Under the pieces are notes generated by a model. The model was not told the origin of the DNA. It did not search any database and was given only the letters and a program-made list of their open reading frames with translations. A program made the position numbers and the translations under genes. A DNA stretch of 64,000 nucleotides from Saliterribacillus persicus (GTDB lineage Bacteria > Bacillota > Bacilli > Bacillales > Amphibacillaceae): assembly GCF_003337485.1 (NCBI RefSeq), contig NZ_QPJJ01000002.1, forward strand, positions 1-64,000, given 5' to 3'. Of this stretch, positions 55,454 through 63,933 are shown one piece after another. How positions within the stretch are numbered: position 1 is the stretch's first letter; each line of letters begins with the position of its first letter.

Positions 55454-56605
55454 TTATGATTTCCAAAAAGGAAGTAGATGATAAACAGTTAAAAAGATCG
55501 AACCTAGTAAGGTTAAAGAACCCATAAAGAAGTATAGGGAACCGCCACCCATCGAGTCAATCAAGGATCCTCCAATAAGAGAACCGATAATTCCAGAAAT
55601 CCCAAAAAACACGGAAACAAAGACAAGATGCCCTGTTGATTGCAATACGCGTGGAATTAATCGTGTTACATATTGAAATGCGGTCAAATAAAAAATCCCA
55701 AATGTTAAACCATGTAAAAATTGAAGTGCCACTATGAAAATTGGATCCTCAAAGCTAGAGTATAAAAACCAACGAATCGAATACAAAAGCCCCGCTCCAA
55801 TGATAAAAATAAGTGGATGAAATTTTCTAAACCATAGTCCAGCTGTAGCAAAAACAATCGCTTCACTAGCAACACCTGCAAACCAGGCATACCCAATTAA
55901 GTCTTCTGAACCACCGAGCTGCGCTATATAAATACCAATAAAGCTATCATTAGCCCGGTGTGCGATCGTAATAAACGTGATTAAAACTAAGAAAATAATA
56001 AAAGGCTTTTTTCGAGCCAGTATTTTTATATCCCCCAACTGAATGGGTGGTGCTTCGATTTTCACATCAACTAGTTGTGTAGTGACAATCAAAGCAGCGA
56101 TAGCTAGTACTAAATATGGCCACATAATGTATTCAATACCAGTATAGGAAAGTAATTCTCCCACTAATAAAGAAGAGGTTGCAAATCCAATCGATCCCCA
56201 CATACGAATCGATCCAAATGAAATGCCTAGTGAATCAGCACGTCTTTGAGACAAACTATCTCCAAGTGCACCAATAGGCGCCGCAAAAAAGAAGAAGGTT
56301 GCCCCAAAGGTTAGAAGTAGCGGTAAGACTGACATCTGCAAGAATATAACACTCGTAATAATGATTCCGACGATACAGATCATCAAAATCCTTTTAACGG
56401 TTTGGTATTTATCACTCATATATCCCCAGAAGGGTTGAGAAAAAATAGCAGCTAACGGTCCAATTGCCATAACCCAGCCTATTTCTTTTCCCGTTAACCC
56501 TTTGTGCTGTAAATATAAAGGTAAGAAGCTAACAATGATTGTATTTGCTCCGTGAAAACAAAACAAAAGCATTTTAAGTGGTAATATTGATGGTCCCTTT
56601 GACAT
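55454..56605 (-). CDS. MFS transporter, PPP (3-phenylpropionate permease-like) group
   Basis: This 383-residue protein has about 12 spans, with GKEIGWVMAIGPLAAIFSQPFWGYMSDK (broken here) near the N-terminus and RMWGSIGFATSSLLVGELL in span 5, resembling the nucleoside/phenylpropionate group. GAGGAGG precedes the ATG. Substrate unknown. Confidence 0.8.
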   Translation of the reverse strand: MSKGPSILPLKMLLFCFHGANTIIVSFLPLYLQHKGLTGKEIGWVMAIGPLAAIFSQPFWGYMSDKYQTVKRILMICIVGIIITSVIFLQMSVLPLLLTFGATFFFFAAPIGALGDSLSQRRADSLGISFGSIRMWGSIGFATSSLLVGELLSYTGIEYIMWPYLVLAIAALIVTTQLVDVKIEAPPIQLGDIKILARKKPFIIFLVLITFITIAHRANDSFIGIYIAQLGGSEDLIGYAWFAGVASEAIVFATAGLWFRKFHPLIFIIGAGLLYSIRWFLYSSFEDPIFIVALQFLHGLTFGIFYLTAFQYVTRLIPRVLQSTGHLVFVSVFFGISGIIGSLIGGSLIDSMGGGSLYFFMGSLTLLGSIFLTVYHLLPFWKS

Positions 56606-56648
56606 CTATGGTGCCTCCTCTCGTGAAGCCTTATGTAAAATCAATAAT

Positions 56649-56681
56649 GTGAGACTGTTATCAGCATCTGCTCTCACTGAT
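56649..56681. repeat. Divergent copy of the 46015/46146 hairpin repeat
   Basis: The order GTGAGACT, three bases, ATCAG, about ten bases, CACTGAT matches the core of the units at 46015 and 46146 in the same orientation, though the loop and the rest of the unit differ. Confidence 0.4.
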
Positions 56682-56783
56682 TGTATTCGCACTATGAATA
56701 AATTTATCCGTACATCTAGACTCTAATTCTATATTATACGATTATCATTTCTAGAAAGAAACCTTTTCCTCTTCAAAAATAGT

Positions 56784-56808
56784 AAAAAGCACCACAAACG
56801 TGATGCTT
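56784..56808 (-). terminator. Intrinsic terminator after the ABC-2 permease gene
   Basis: AAGCACCAC (56787-56795) and GTGATGCTT (56800-56808) pair with one mismatch, and the minus-strand tail is CTTTTTAC. Confidence 0.7.
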
Positions 56809-56813
56809 CTTCT

Positions 56814-57644
56814 TTAAGCCTCGGCCTTATTAAATCTTATCGTGGCTAGTACGACGAATACAATACTCAATATAGAAACAGCAATGATTTCATCTGTAAA
56901 AGTGATAACATGATTAAAGACTTCAATATCAAGTCCCATCGCTTGTCTTAATGCTGGATCCATTTTTTCCGGCTCTAAAATAATTTTTTTGAACATATCA
57001 ACTGAGTAGGTAAGTGGATTAATTTTCACTAATATATCCATCCAAGTTGGCAATCCATTTAACGGAAATAACGCACCTGAAAGAAATAACATCGGAAAAA
57101 TTAATACTTGAATAACCATTTGAAAGCCTTGTGCTGTCTTTAAAGCTGTAGCAATTAATAATCCAATCGAAGATAAAGCAAATGCGACCAAAAACATGAT
57201 TGGGATCAATTGTAGCACCATACTGATTGTAATGGACACACCTATAAATGGCACAAATATAAGCATCATTAAGCCTTGAAATACTGCTACTGTGCTTCCA
57301 CCAAGGACTTTTCCAATCGCAACGGAAACTCTAGACATTGGTGAAACTAATATTTCTCGCATATATCCAAATTCTTTATCTTGCACTACGGACAAAGCTG
57401 AAAAAATTGCTGTATTAAATACGGTCATTCCTATGATACCTGGAAACATAAATTGAACAAAGTCGAACTCAGCAAGCGCTCCTGATTCTCCTCCACCTCC
57501 AAGCATCGAGGACATCGCACCGCTCATTCCGCTTCCAAATAGGATAAGAAACATAAACGGCATTGCAAATGAACCAATTAATTGCGCTCGATTTCTAAAA
57601 AATTTAATAACATCACGCTGCCAAACAGCTAATATACCTTCCAT
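56814..57644 (-). CDS. ABC-2 type exporter permease (DrrB-like)
   Basis: This 276-residue protein has six spans with the ABC-2 signature EFGYMREILVSPMSRVSVAIGKVLGG (split here) near 92 and a conserved LNGLPTWMDILVKINPLTY loop. A Gly/Ser-rich stretch (MSSMLGGGGESG) follows the first span. It starts two bases before the preceding ATPase stop ends and forms an exporter with it. Drug or lipid export is possible. Confidence 0.85.
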   Translation of the reverse strand: MEGILAVWQRDVIKFFRNRAQLIGSFAMPFMFLILFGSGMSGAMSSMLGGGGESGALAEFDFVQFMFPGIIGMTVFNTAIFSALSVVQDKEFGYMREILVSPMSRVSVAIGKVLGGSTVAVFQGLMMLIFVPFIGVSITISMVLQLIPIMFLVAFALSSIGLLIATALKTAQGFQMVIQVLIFPMLFLSGALFPLNGLPTWMDILVKINPLTYSVDMFKKIILEPEKMDPALRQAMGLDIEVFNHVITFTDEIIAVSILSIVFVVLATIRFNKAEA

Positions 57645-57645
57645 C

Positions 57646-58617
57646 CTAGTGTGGCCCCCTCATACTTTTTCGCATCATATCTTTTTTCGATACAGATTCT
57701 TCGCGAATTTCTCTACCAGTTAAATGCAGGAATACATCATTCAATGTGGGTCTTCGAAGGTTTACACTTGTTATGGCAATATCCATTTCTCTTACTAATT
57801 GAACTAAGAATTCACTTCCCTTTTCTACTTGGAAGCTTAATTTGTCATCCTTTTTTTGAACCTCTAAATTGTAGCTGCTCTCAATAATTTCTTTTGCCTT
57901 AGGTAAATCTTCAGCAGTAATTTCAATAATATCCCCACCAACCTTTGCTTTTAGTGCTTCTGGTGTATTGAGCGCAATCAGTTTCCCATGATCCATTACA
58001 GCTACACGATCACAAATCTCAGCTTCATCCATGTAATGCGTGGTTAAGAAGATAGTGATGCCTGCCTTTTCTTTTAATTTCAAAATATATTCCCAAATAT
58101 GGGCTCTTGTTTGTGGGTCAAGCCCAACAGTAGGTTCATCTAAGAATAAGACACGCGGATAATGTAAAAGTCCTCTAGCTATTTCTAAACGCCTTTTCAT
58201 TCCCCCTGAAAAAGTTTCTACAATATTTTTGCGTTTATCAACTAAATCTACAATTTCTAATACTTCTACAATGCGTTCTTCTCGAATACTTTTTTCAATA
58301 CCATAGAACTTACAATGCAGCATCAGATTTTCATTAGCGGTTAATTTTTCATCAAGCGTTGATTCTTGAAAAATCAAGCCAATACTTGCTCGCACTTTGT
58401 TTTTCTCTTTTACATTATCGAAGCCATTTACCTTTGCATAGCCTGTAGAAGGCTTAATTATCGTAGAAAGCATGTTAATGGTCGTACTTTTTCCGGCACC
58501 ATTCGGCCCCAAAAAGCCAAATATTTCACCTTCTTCTACTTCAAGATCAATGCCTTTTACCGCTTGAAAATCCTTATAATTCTTCGTTAATCCTTTTACT
58601 TCTAGTATAGCGTTCAT
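57646..58617 (-). CDS. ABC exporter ATPase (DrrA-like)
   Basis: This 323-residue ATPase has Walker A GPNGAGKSTT near 40, signature FSGGMKRRLEIARG near 140 and Walker B VLFLDEPTVGLDP near 160, plus the C-terminal RRPTLNDVFLHLTG typical of DrrA-type daunorubicin-resistance ATPases. Its operon is headed by a MarR regulator. Confidence 0.9.
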   Translation of the reverse strand: MNAILEVKGLTKNYKDFQAVKGIDLEVEEGEIFGFLGPNGAGKSTTINMLSTIIKPSTGYAKVNGFDNVKEKNKVRASIGLIFQESTLDEKLTANENLMLHCKFYGIEKSIREERIVEVLEIVDLVDKRKNIVETFSGGMKRRLEIARGLLHYPRVLFLDEPTVGLDPQTRAHIWEYILKLKEKAGITIFLTTHYMDEAEICDRVAVMDHGKLIALNTPEALKAKVGGDIIEITAEDLPKAKEIIESSYNLEVQKKDDKLSFQVEKGSEFLVQLVREMDIAITSVNLRRPTLNDVFLHLTGREIREESVSKKDMMRKSMRGPH

Positions 58618-58628
58618 CTTCTTCCCCC

Positions 58629-59063
58629 CTATTCTTCCTGCTTTAATCGTTCACTTAACAAGCTGAGACCTTGTACAATCTCTTTTACTTCTTTATGTTC
58701 TGCGTCCCCAACTAATTCATTTAAAAGATCTGATACCGTACTATGGTGATACTCTGCTAATTCTCTCGTTTTTTCCGTAATTTTAATCCAAACAACTCGC
58801 TTATCTTCCTTACTTCTCTCCCGAACAATTAAATCTTGTTGTTCTAAACGATCTAAAATACCTGAGACCGTACTTTTGGCTAAATGCATTTTTTCACTTA
58901 TCGCACTCGTAGTCATCCGTGTTTCTTCAAGCAGCATTAAAATGATCATCATTTGTGGGGGAGTGATAGTCGTATCCTTGAACGCCTTTCGAATATGACG
59001 ATTCAAATCCGCATTAACTCTCCTGATTAAATTAGCTATTTCTCTTCCGTTATCCTGTACCAT
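58629..59063 (-). CDS. MarR-family regulator of the adjacent exporter
   Basis: This 144-residue winged-helix protein has TPPQMMIILMLLE near 38, the recognition helix region SEKMHLAKSTVSGILDRLE near 58-76, and the wing DKRVVWI. ATG 59063 lies nine bases after GGGGA; the upstream ATG at 59090 lacks a site and falls within the operator. It is probably an autorepressor of the marR-ATPase-permease operon via the palindromes at 59084-59110. Confidence 0.9.
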   Translation of the reverse strand: MVQDNGREIANLIRRVNADLNRHIRKAFKDTTITPPQMMIILMLLEETRMTTSAISEKMHLAKSTVSGILDRLEQQDLIVRERSKEDKRVVWIKITEKTRELAEYHHSTVSDLLNELVGDAEHKEVKEIVQGLSLLSERLKQEE

Positions 59064-59083
59064 TCTGCAAATTCCCCAATCTA

Positions 59084-59110
59084 TTCGCATCCGAATTATT
59101 CGTATACGAA
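59084..59110 (-). promoter_or_regulatory. Paired palindromic MarR operator
   Basis: TTCGCATCCGAA (59084-59095) and TTCGTATACGAA (59099-59110) share the TTCG-N4-CGAA form, with the second perfect and centres 15 bp apart. They lie immediately upstream of the MarR gene. Confidence 0.75.
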
Positions 59111-59127
59111 CTATTTTACCACATTAA

Positions 59128-59166
59128 AAAAAGGATGCCCAGTAACTTTTTACGAAGCATCCTTTT
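59128..59166 (-). terminator. Intrinsic terminator after the CAP-domain gene
   Basis: AAAAGGATGC (59129-59138) and GCATCCTTTT (59157-59166) form a 10-bp stem; the minus-strand tail is TTTTTTTAA. Confidence 0.85.
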
Positions 59167-59169
59167 CTT

Positions 59170-59868
59170 CTATTTGCGAATAAAAAACTGTGTCCAATAA
59201 TCTCCTTTTGTATCGTAGCCAACACCAATATGAGTCATTTCAGGATCCATTATGTTTCTGCGATGTCCATCACTTTTCATCCAAGCCTCAATTACCACAC
59301 CAGGTGTCGGTTGACCTTTTGCGATATTTTCAGAAGCCTTTGTGTAGGACACACCAAACTCCTTTAACATATCAAAGGGGGAGCCGTAGGTTGGTGAAGT
59401 GTGTGAGAAATAATTCTTTTCCTGCATATCCTTTGCTTTTACACTTGCCACTTCTTCTAAAGAAGGATCTATCTTTAACGGAGGTAAGCCTTCGAGCTCA
59501 CGTTCTTGATTTGTTAGCTGCACAATCCGCTCAAGATAATCCTGGTTACCATTTTGATTCGTTACCTTGGGACGATTTGTGAGATCTTCATCTTCTTTAA
59601 AATTGTTTTGCTCTTCGCCAGGGTTAACTGGAATTCGATCTTCTGTTAGCTCTCGTTCTTCTTCAAAAATATTTTGCTCTCGACCAGGATTCACTGGTAT
59701 CCGATCTTCTCTTTGATCTTCTTGATAATTTACGTTGTTTGGATACGAAAGAGGGTGTGACTGTCCTAGTTGATCCACATCCTTATCGCGCCCCATTTCA
59801 GTTTGGTTACAAGCGGTAATAAACGCAAACAAAATAACTAAAAACACCAAGCGATAAATATATTTCAT
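59170..59868 (-). CDS. CAP-domain lipoprotein (YkwD-like)
   Basis: This 232-residue lipoprotein has lipobox FITAC (Cys near 20), a linker with two near-copies of EDRIPVNPG-x-EQN (about residues 56-92), and a C-terminal CAP/SCP domain (about 110-232) with LTNQERELEGLPPL, the NYFSHTSPTYGSPFDML segment, ASENIAKGQ and HRRNIMDPEMTHIGVGYD. In Bacillus such proteins are secreted or spore-associated; enzymatic function is unknown. GGAGGTACC precedes the ATG. Confidence 0.87.
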   Translation of the reverse strand: MKYIYRLVFLVILFAFITACNQTEMGRDKDVDQLGQSHPLSYPNNVNYQEDQREDRIPVNPGREQNIFEEERELTEDRIPVNPGEEQNNFKEDEDLTNRPKVTNQNGNQDYLERIVQLTNQERELEGLPPLKIDPSLEEVASVKAKDMQEKNYFSHTSPTYGSPFDMLKEFGVSYTKASENIAKGQPTPGVVIEAWMKSDGHRRNIMDPEMTHIGVGYDTKGDYWTQFFIRK

Positions 59869-60013
59869 TTAGGTACCTCCATTTTAAACTGGGATGTACC
59901 TGTAGTTTTCCAAACTTCGTTCATTTCATACTTAAATATTTTTATGAGAATTGGGGAAAATAAAAACCTAAACTTTGTTCCGCGAAAACGCATTTAAAGC
60001 TTATGTATAAAAG

Positions 60014-60316
60014 TTATTTAGCTTCTTTCTTTTTGTTCATTGCTTCAACTAAGAAAATTGCAAGAAATAAACCTATCAAAGCGAAATCCATATCAGCAAT
60101 AAACGTTAGAATGATTTGTATTACTAAAATCCCCGTGAGACCGAGTACTAATTTTTTAATGCTGAATCCTTTTTTGAAGACCAATACAGCATAGACAAAG
60201 ACCCCAATTAAGCTAAGTGCAAATTTAATATAAAAGACACCAAAATCATCATACAAAAATACTGCTAACAATAGACCAACCAAAATACCCAGTATAAAAT
60301 TAATATTGCCTTTCAT
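60014..60316 (-). CDS. Small membrane protein of unknown function
   Basis: This 100-residue protein has three or four hydrophobic segments (NFILGILVGLLLAVFLYD, FALSLIGVFVYAVLVF, LVLGLTGILVIQIILTFI and the C-terminal FALIGLFLAIFLVEA) and a Lys-rich C-terminus. AGGTGGG precedes the ATG. Family not recognised. Confidence 0.6.
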   Translation of the reverse strand: MKGNINFILGILVGLLLAVFLYDDFGVFYIKFALSLIGVFVYAVLVFKKGFSIKKLVLGLTGILVIQIILTFIADMDFALIGLFLAIFLVEAMNKKKEAK

Positions 60317-60381
60317 AATAACCCACCTAGAGTTTACTTTTAAATTCTTTTATATTTATTTAGCTGGATCAAATATAATCA

Positions 60382-60852
60382 TTATGTATCCTTTTTGTAA
60401 TAAATAAGAGTTGCACTATCATTCAATTTTTTGCTGAATCCTGTTTTGGAATAGCGCATTTTTTCATATACGTGACAGTTACCTTCTTCCTCCAATATGG
60501 TAGCTAGTTCCCATGTGAGTGCTTTAGAGCACATCTCTTCAATTAAAGTTATAGCTTTCTGGGCTATACCTTTCCCTTGATATATAGGAAGAATAAACAT
60601 TGGACTTATCCAATAATGAATGTCATCTTTCCAAAAAACATAGATAGCTCCTACAAATGTGTTGTTAGCTAATATTTTATAAAATGCACCATTAGAATTA
60701 TTTATTCTCTCAATTACTCTTTCGATTGTTTCATTTGCTGGATTGGTTTCATAATCTTTATACTTTTCTAGTAAAGGATTAAACGCTTTAATTTGAATAT
60801 CAAGTATTGATTGCGCATCATTTTCAAGTGCTTTTTCCAACCGTACCTCCAT
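60382..60852 (-). CDS. GNAT-family N-acetyltransferase
   Basis: This 156-residue protein has the acetyl-CoA binding motif A region WISPMFILPIYQGKGIAQKAI near 85-105, with the GKGIA pyrophosphate loop, and a C-terminal NCHVYEKMRYSKTGFSK. ATG 60852 follows GGTGA at six bases; the upstream ATG at 60891 has no site. Substrate unknown. Confidence 0.82.
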   Translation of the reverse strand: MEVRLEKALENDAQSILDIQIKAFNPLLEKYKDYETNPANETIERVIERINNSNGAFYKILANNTFVGAIYVFWKDDIHYWISPMFILPIYQGKGIAQKAITLIEEMCSKALTWELATILEEEGNCHVYEKMRYSKTGFSKKLNDSATLIYYKKDT

Positions 60853-60970
60853 TAACTTCACCAACCTTAACAACTTTAATTGAACACTCATTTATTTTTT
60901 TGCGAAGTTTTATTAATTTAGTAAAAACCTCAAGTAGTTCACTAATTTGCACATATTCGAGGTGAATTTA

Positions 60971-61429
60971 TCATAATATCTTAAGCAGTTTTACATATTC
61001 ACCATAATTATCTTTCCCAAAATATAATACTTTTGTAAAACCTTTCTTTTCGTATAGATGTCTTGCAGGTGAATTTACTGTATCTACACCAAGCGAAATT
61101 TCCTCATACCCCATTTGTTGTGCGTAAGTAATTAAATAATCAAGCATAATACCGCCTATTCCACGATTTCGATGTTCACTTTTAACAATCATACGAGATA
61201 AATAAATCCTTCTATCCTCAACTCTATAATCAGGATCAGAGTGCGTAAAAACCAATGACCCTTCTCCTATATACTCATCATTTTCTGAATAAATAAAGGT
61301 AATCCTGTTTCCACTTACTAACTCTTCATAAAACAATTTAGTCATCTTTGGGTTCTTATCCATATCCCAAATATTACTGCACTTATCATAATCATTTATA
61401 TTTAATTTCTTTATTTGATACAAAGCCAT
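60971..61429 (-). CDS. GNAT-family N-acetyltransferase
   Basis: This 152-residue protein has RMIVKSEHRNRGIGGIMLDYL near 81-101 with the R-x-x-G-I-G loop, and the SPARHLYEKKGF segment near 124 that ends GNAT domains. AAGGAATAAG precedes the ATG. Substrate unknown; it is not similar enough to the adjacent acetyltransferase to be a recent duplication. Confidence 0.85.
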   Translation of the reverse strand: MALYQIKKLNINDYDKCSNIWDMDKNPKMTKLFYEELVSGNRITFIYSENDEYIGEGSLVFTHSDPDYRVEDRRIYLSRMIVKSEHRNRGIGGIMLDYLITYAQQMGYEEISLGVDTVNSPARHLYEKKGFTKVLYFGKDNYGEYVKLLKIL

Positions 61430-61528
61430 TTTCTTATTCCTTCTTTTTATCGAATAGTAGATATTGCTAATTTTAATTGACTACCTTTACTTTCTAGCAT
61501 TAATTAACCTTCTTATAGGCTTCTAAAG

Positions 61529-62077
61529 CTATAACTTCACAGCATCTATGATAAGTGAAGGAAAAATTAGTTTTTCTCCTTGATTTCTTGGGTCATATTT
61601 CTTGGAACGAAATATAACACCTTCAGCGCCATTCCATTCATTTTGATGAAATTTTCCTTCTTCATCGCAATATTCAAGTAATTTTACCTCATACCCTACT
61701 GTTTCGAACATTTTAGTTAAGGTTTTATAATTAAATACTATTTTATGACTAGCGGCTGGATGATCTAATGGACCAGGCCCTCCTACCTGTACAATATTTT
61801 GATAGGATTCATTTGGAAAATAACCATCAGGTACTGCACAGCGAATATATCCATCCTTTTTTAAGTATTTATAGCACAGTCTTGCCGCTTTAGTACCTTC
61901 TTCATATGTAAGATGCTCCCAGACATGTTCAGCCAAAATAGCTTTTATTGAATTCGGATTAAACTTTTCTTTCCACATATTTTCGTACAATAAGCTTAAT
62001 TCTTCTTCCTGTGTATGTGTCCAGCCAGGATTATTAACATATTCACCAGCCCCGATAACTACCTTAATGTTATTCAA
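61529..62077 (-). CDS. Methyltransferase-like protein
   Basis: This 182-residue protein resembles the C-terminal part of class I SAM-dependent methyltransferases: AEHVWEHLTYEEG near 48, followed by YLKKDGYIRCAVPDGYFP near 70. The usual N-terminal glycine-rich SAM loop is reduced to VVIGAGEYVNNPGW, so binding of SAM is uncertain. The start is TTG at 62077, seven bases after AGAAGGTG. Confidence 0.65.
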   Translation of the reverse strand: MNNIKVVIGAGEYVNNPGWTHTQEEELSLLYENMWKEKFNPNSIKAILAEHVWEHLTYEEGTKAARLCYKYLKKDGYIRCAVPDGYFPNESYQNIVQVGGPGPLDHPAASHKIVFNYKTLTKMFETVGYEVKLLEYCDEEGKFHQNEWNGAEGVIFRSKKYDPRNQGEKLIFPSLIIDAVKL

Positions 62078-62239
62078 TCAAATGCACCTTCTAACAATTA
62101 GTTATTTTGCTAAAAATCTTATCAATTACTATATATAACTTCTGAAATCAATGAATTTTACTCTGTATTTTATTCAGCCGGTTATTTTTATTACTTAAAG
62201 AAAGTGCTACTGACTATTAAGTAAAAGTATAATTTGCAG

Positions 62240-62365
62240 CTAATGTTTTTCATTTAATTTCATTAATAAATCTATTATTTCATCATTCTGTTTATTTGAT
62301 TTTCTAAGTTGTGATTCAATAGAAAAAAGAGTTATAAACAACGCAAGAAATCCAAAAATAAGCAT
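62240..62365 (-). CDS. 41-residue single-span membrane peptide
   Basis: This short gene has GAGGGG six bases before the ATG. The peptide starts MLIFGFLALFITLFSIESQ, a membrane helix, followed by a polar Lys/Asn-rich amphipathic tail (IIDLLMKLNEKH). It resembles no family that can be named; the ribosome binding site and the span-plus-tail layout support coding. No type I toxin partner RNA was identified. Confidence 0.6.
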   Translation of the reverse strand: MLIFGFLALFITLFSIESQLRKSNKQNDEIIDLLMKLNEKH

Positions 62366-62443
62366 AGAAATCCCCTCATTTATTCGCAAATAAGTGAAAT
62401 CAATTTTTAGAACCGTTTTGCATAGAACATCATTCTATAAGTA

Positions 62444-63136
62444 TTATTTTTTAAAAGCAGTATTTACTGCTTCAATTGCATGAATAGCTGTTGTATCAAA
62501 TAATGGGACTTCTGAATCTTCGGGTTTAACTAATAACCCAATTTCTGTACAACCCAAGATGATTCCTTCAGCCCCTTTATCCACCAAATGTTGAATAACA
62601 CTTTTATAATAATCCTTGGATGATTGTTTAATTTGTCCTAAACACAATTCTTTGTAAATAACTTTATTAACATTATTTCGTTCTTCCTTATCTGGAACTA
62701 ACACGTTAATTCTGTTAGATTCGATGCGGGATTTATAAAAGTCTTGCTCCATTGTATATTTCGTTCCAAGTAAGCCAACTTTTTTTATATTGGATTTTTG
62801 GATTTGATTCGCTGTTGCATCAGCAATATGTAAGACAGGAATGTTTATTTTTCCTTCGATATAATTAATTACTTTGTGCATCGTATTTGTACAAATCACT
62901 ATGAAATCTGCACCTGCTTTTTCTAATGATGCTGCCACTTCGCCTAACGCTTTACCCGCACTTTGCCAATCGCCTCCAGCTTGATAGCGTTCAATCTCGT
63001 CAAAGTCAACACTATATAACAGACACTTCGCTGAATGCAGACCACCTAACTTTCCTTTTACCTCTTCATTTATTATTCGGTAATACTCTGCTGAAGATTC
63101 CCAGCTCATTCCACCTATTAGTCCAATAGTTTTCAT
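62444..63136 (-). CDS. Aspartate/glutamate racemase family protein
   Basis: This 230-residue protein has the two catalytic Cys motifs, VICTNTMHKV near 83 and ILGCTEIGLL near 194, and starts KTIGLIGGMSWESSAEYY as do aspartate racemase-type members (RacX/YgeA group). ATG 63136 follows GGGGGAAAAGGG; the longer frame to 63169 is unlikely. Substrate may be aspartate or another amino acid. Confidence 0.87.
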   Translation of the reverse strand: MKTIGLIGGMSWESSAEYYRIINEEVKGKLGGLHSAKCLLYSVDFDEIERYQAGGDWQSAGKALGEVAASLEKAGADFIVICTNTMHKVINYIEGKINIPVLHIADATANQIQKSNIKKVGLLGTKYTMEQDFYKSRIESNRINVLVPDKEERNNVNKVIYKELCLGQIKQSSKDYYKSVIQHLVDKGAEGIILGCTEIGLLVKPEDSEVPLFDTTAIHAIEAVNTAFKK

Positions 63137-63325
63137 CCCTTTTCCCCCTTCACAATTACCTATTATCAAATGTTACTAATCTTATTTTTTATAACTCTGT
63201 ATAAATATTAAAAATTCCATATTTATAATTTATTCAATATTAGATCTTCAATCACTTGAAGAAGCCTATTTGGTTATTACAGTTAAACACCAATAAATTT
63301 AACTACACTCTCTAACAATCTTCCA

Positions 63326-63637
63326 TTATACTACTCTATTACGATATACAATTAGAGTCATTACGTTCAATATAATAGTACCGATGAGAAGTATTGCTAC
63401 GACGAACACCCTAACGCCCATTATGTCCATAAGAGCAGAAAAGTCCTCCATTTTCACACGATTATAACTATTTAATATTTGGAAAAATAGCGAAATAGCA
63501 CAAGCACTCATGCTCATCATGGAAAGAGCAACCCAATTATTATGAAAATGCTTCGTAAAACTCTTAAGATTAACAATAGGAAGTATCCAAGCAATTAGAC
63601 CAAGAACGAGACTGCCAACATTTAGCCAACCAATCAT
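63326..63637 (-). CDS. Small membrane protein of unknown function
   Basis: This 103-residue protein has three hydrophobic segments (VGSLVLGLIAWILPIV, WVALSMMSMSACAISLFF and VFVVAILLIGTIILNVM). AAAGGGGATT precedes the ATG. The fold resembles small integral proteins seen beside regulatory genes, but no family is recognised. Confidence 0.6.
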   Translation of the reverse strand: MIGWLNVGSLVLGLIAWILPIVNLKSFTKHFHNNWVALSMMSMSACAISLFFQILNSYNRVKMEDFSALMDIMGVRVFVVAILLIGTIILNVMTLIVYRNRVV

Positions 63638-63933
63638 ATCTAATCCCCTTTATTTTTTCTTCATTCTTCAACAATTGAATCATAAGTTTCAAAAGATTCA
63701 ATTTGGAATCCGCAAAAACTCAGGTGGTTTCTTGAGTACAAAACGTTTTTCAATAGAAACAATTCTAGTAGAAATCTCACATCAAAAATATATTTCTCTC
63801 AATTTATATTTTATGGTAATTTTAGGAAAACTTCAAATTTATGCTAATATAATAATATAAAGCATCGTAATATTATTTAAAAAAATAAAAAATAATCTTT
63901 TGTCTAGAAATGGAACAGAGGGAGAGTAGAATC
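63638..63933. other. Intergenic region before the HAD gene
   Basis: No convincing gene; a 61-codon plus-strand frame here lacks a ribosome binding site. An AT-rich stretch with TATAAT-like sequence near 63846-63857 may be the promoter of the HAD gene. Confidence 0.4.

Noticed and set aside
56649-56681. Treating the third hairpin copy as a full member of the repeat family
   Set aside because: Only the head and one stem are similar; it is listed with low confidence rather than as an intact copy.
63675-63860. 61-codon plus-strand frame before the HAD gene
   Set aside because: No ribosome binding site and atypical composition; it lies in the likely promoter region of the next gene.
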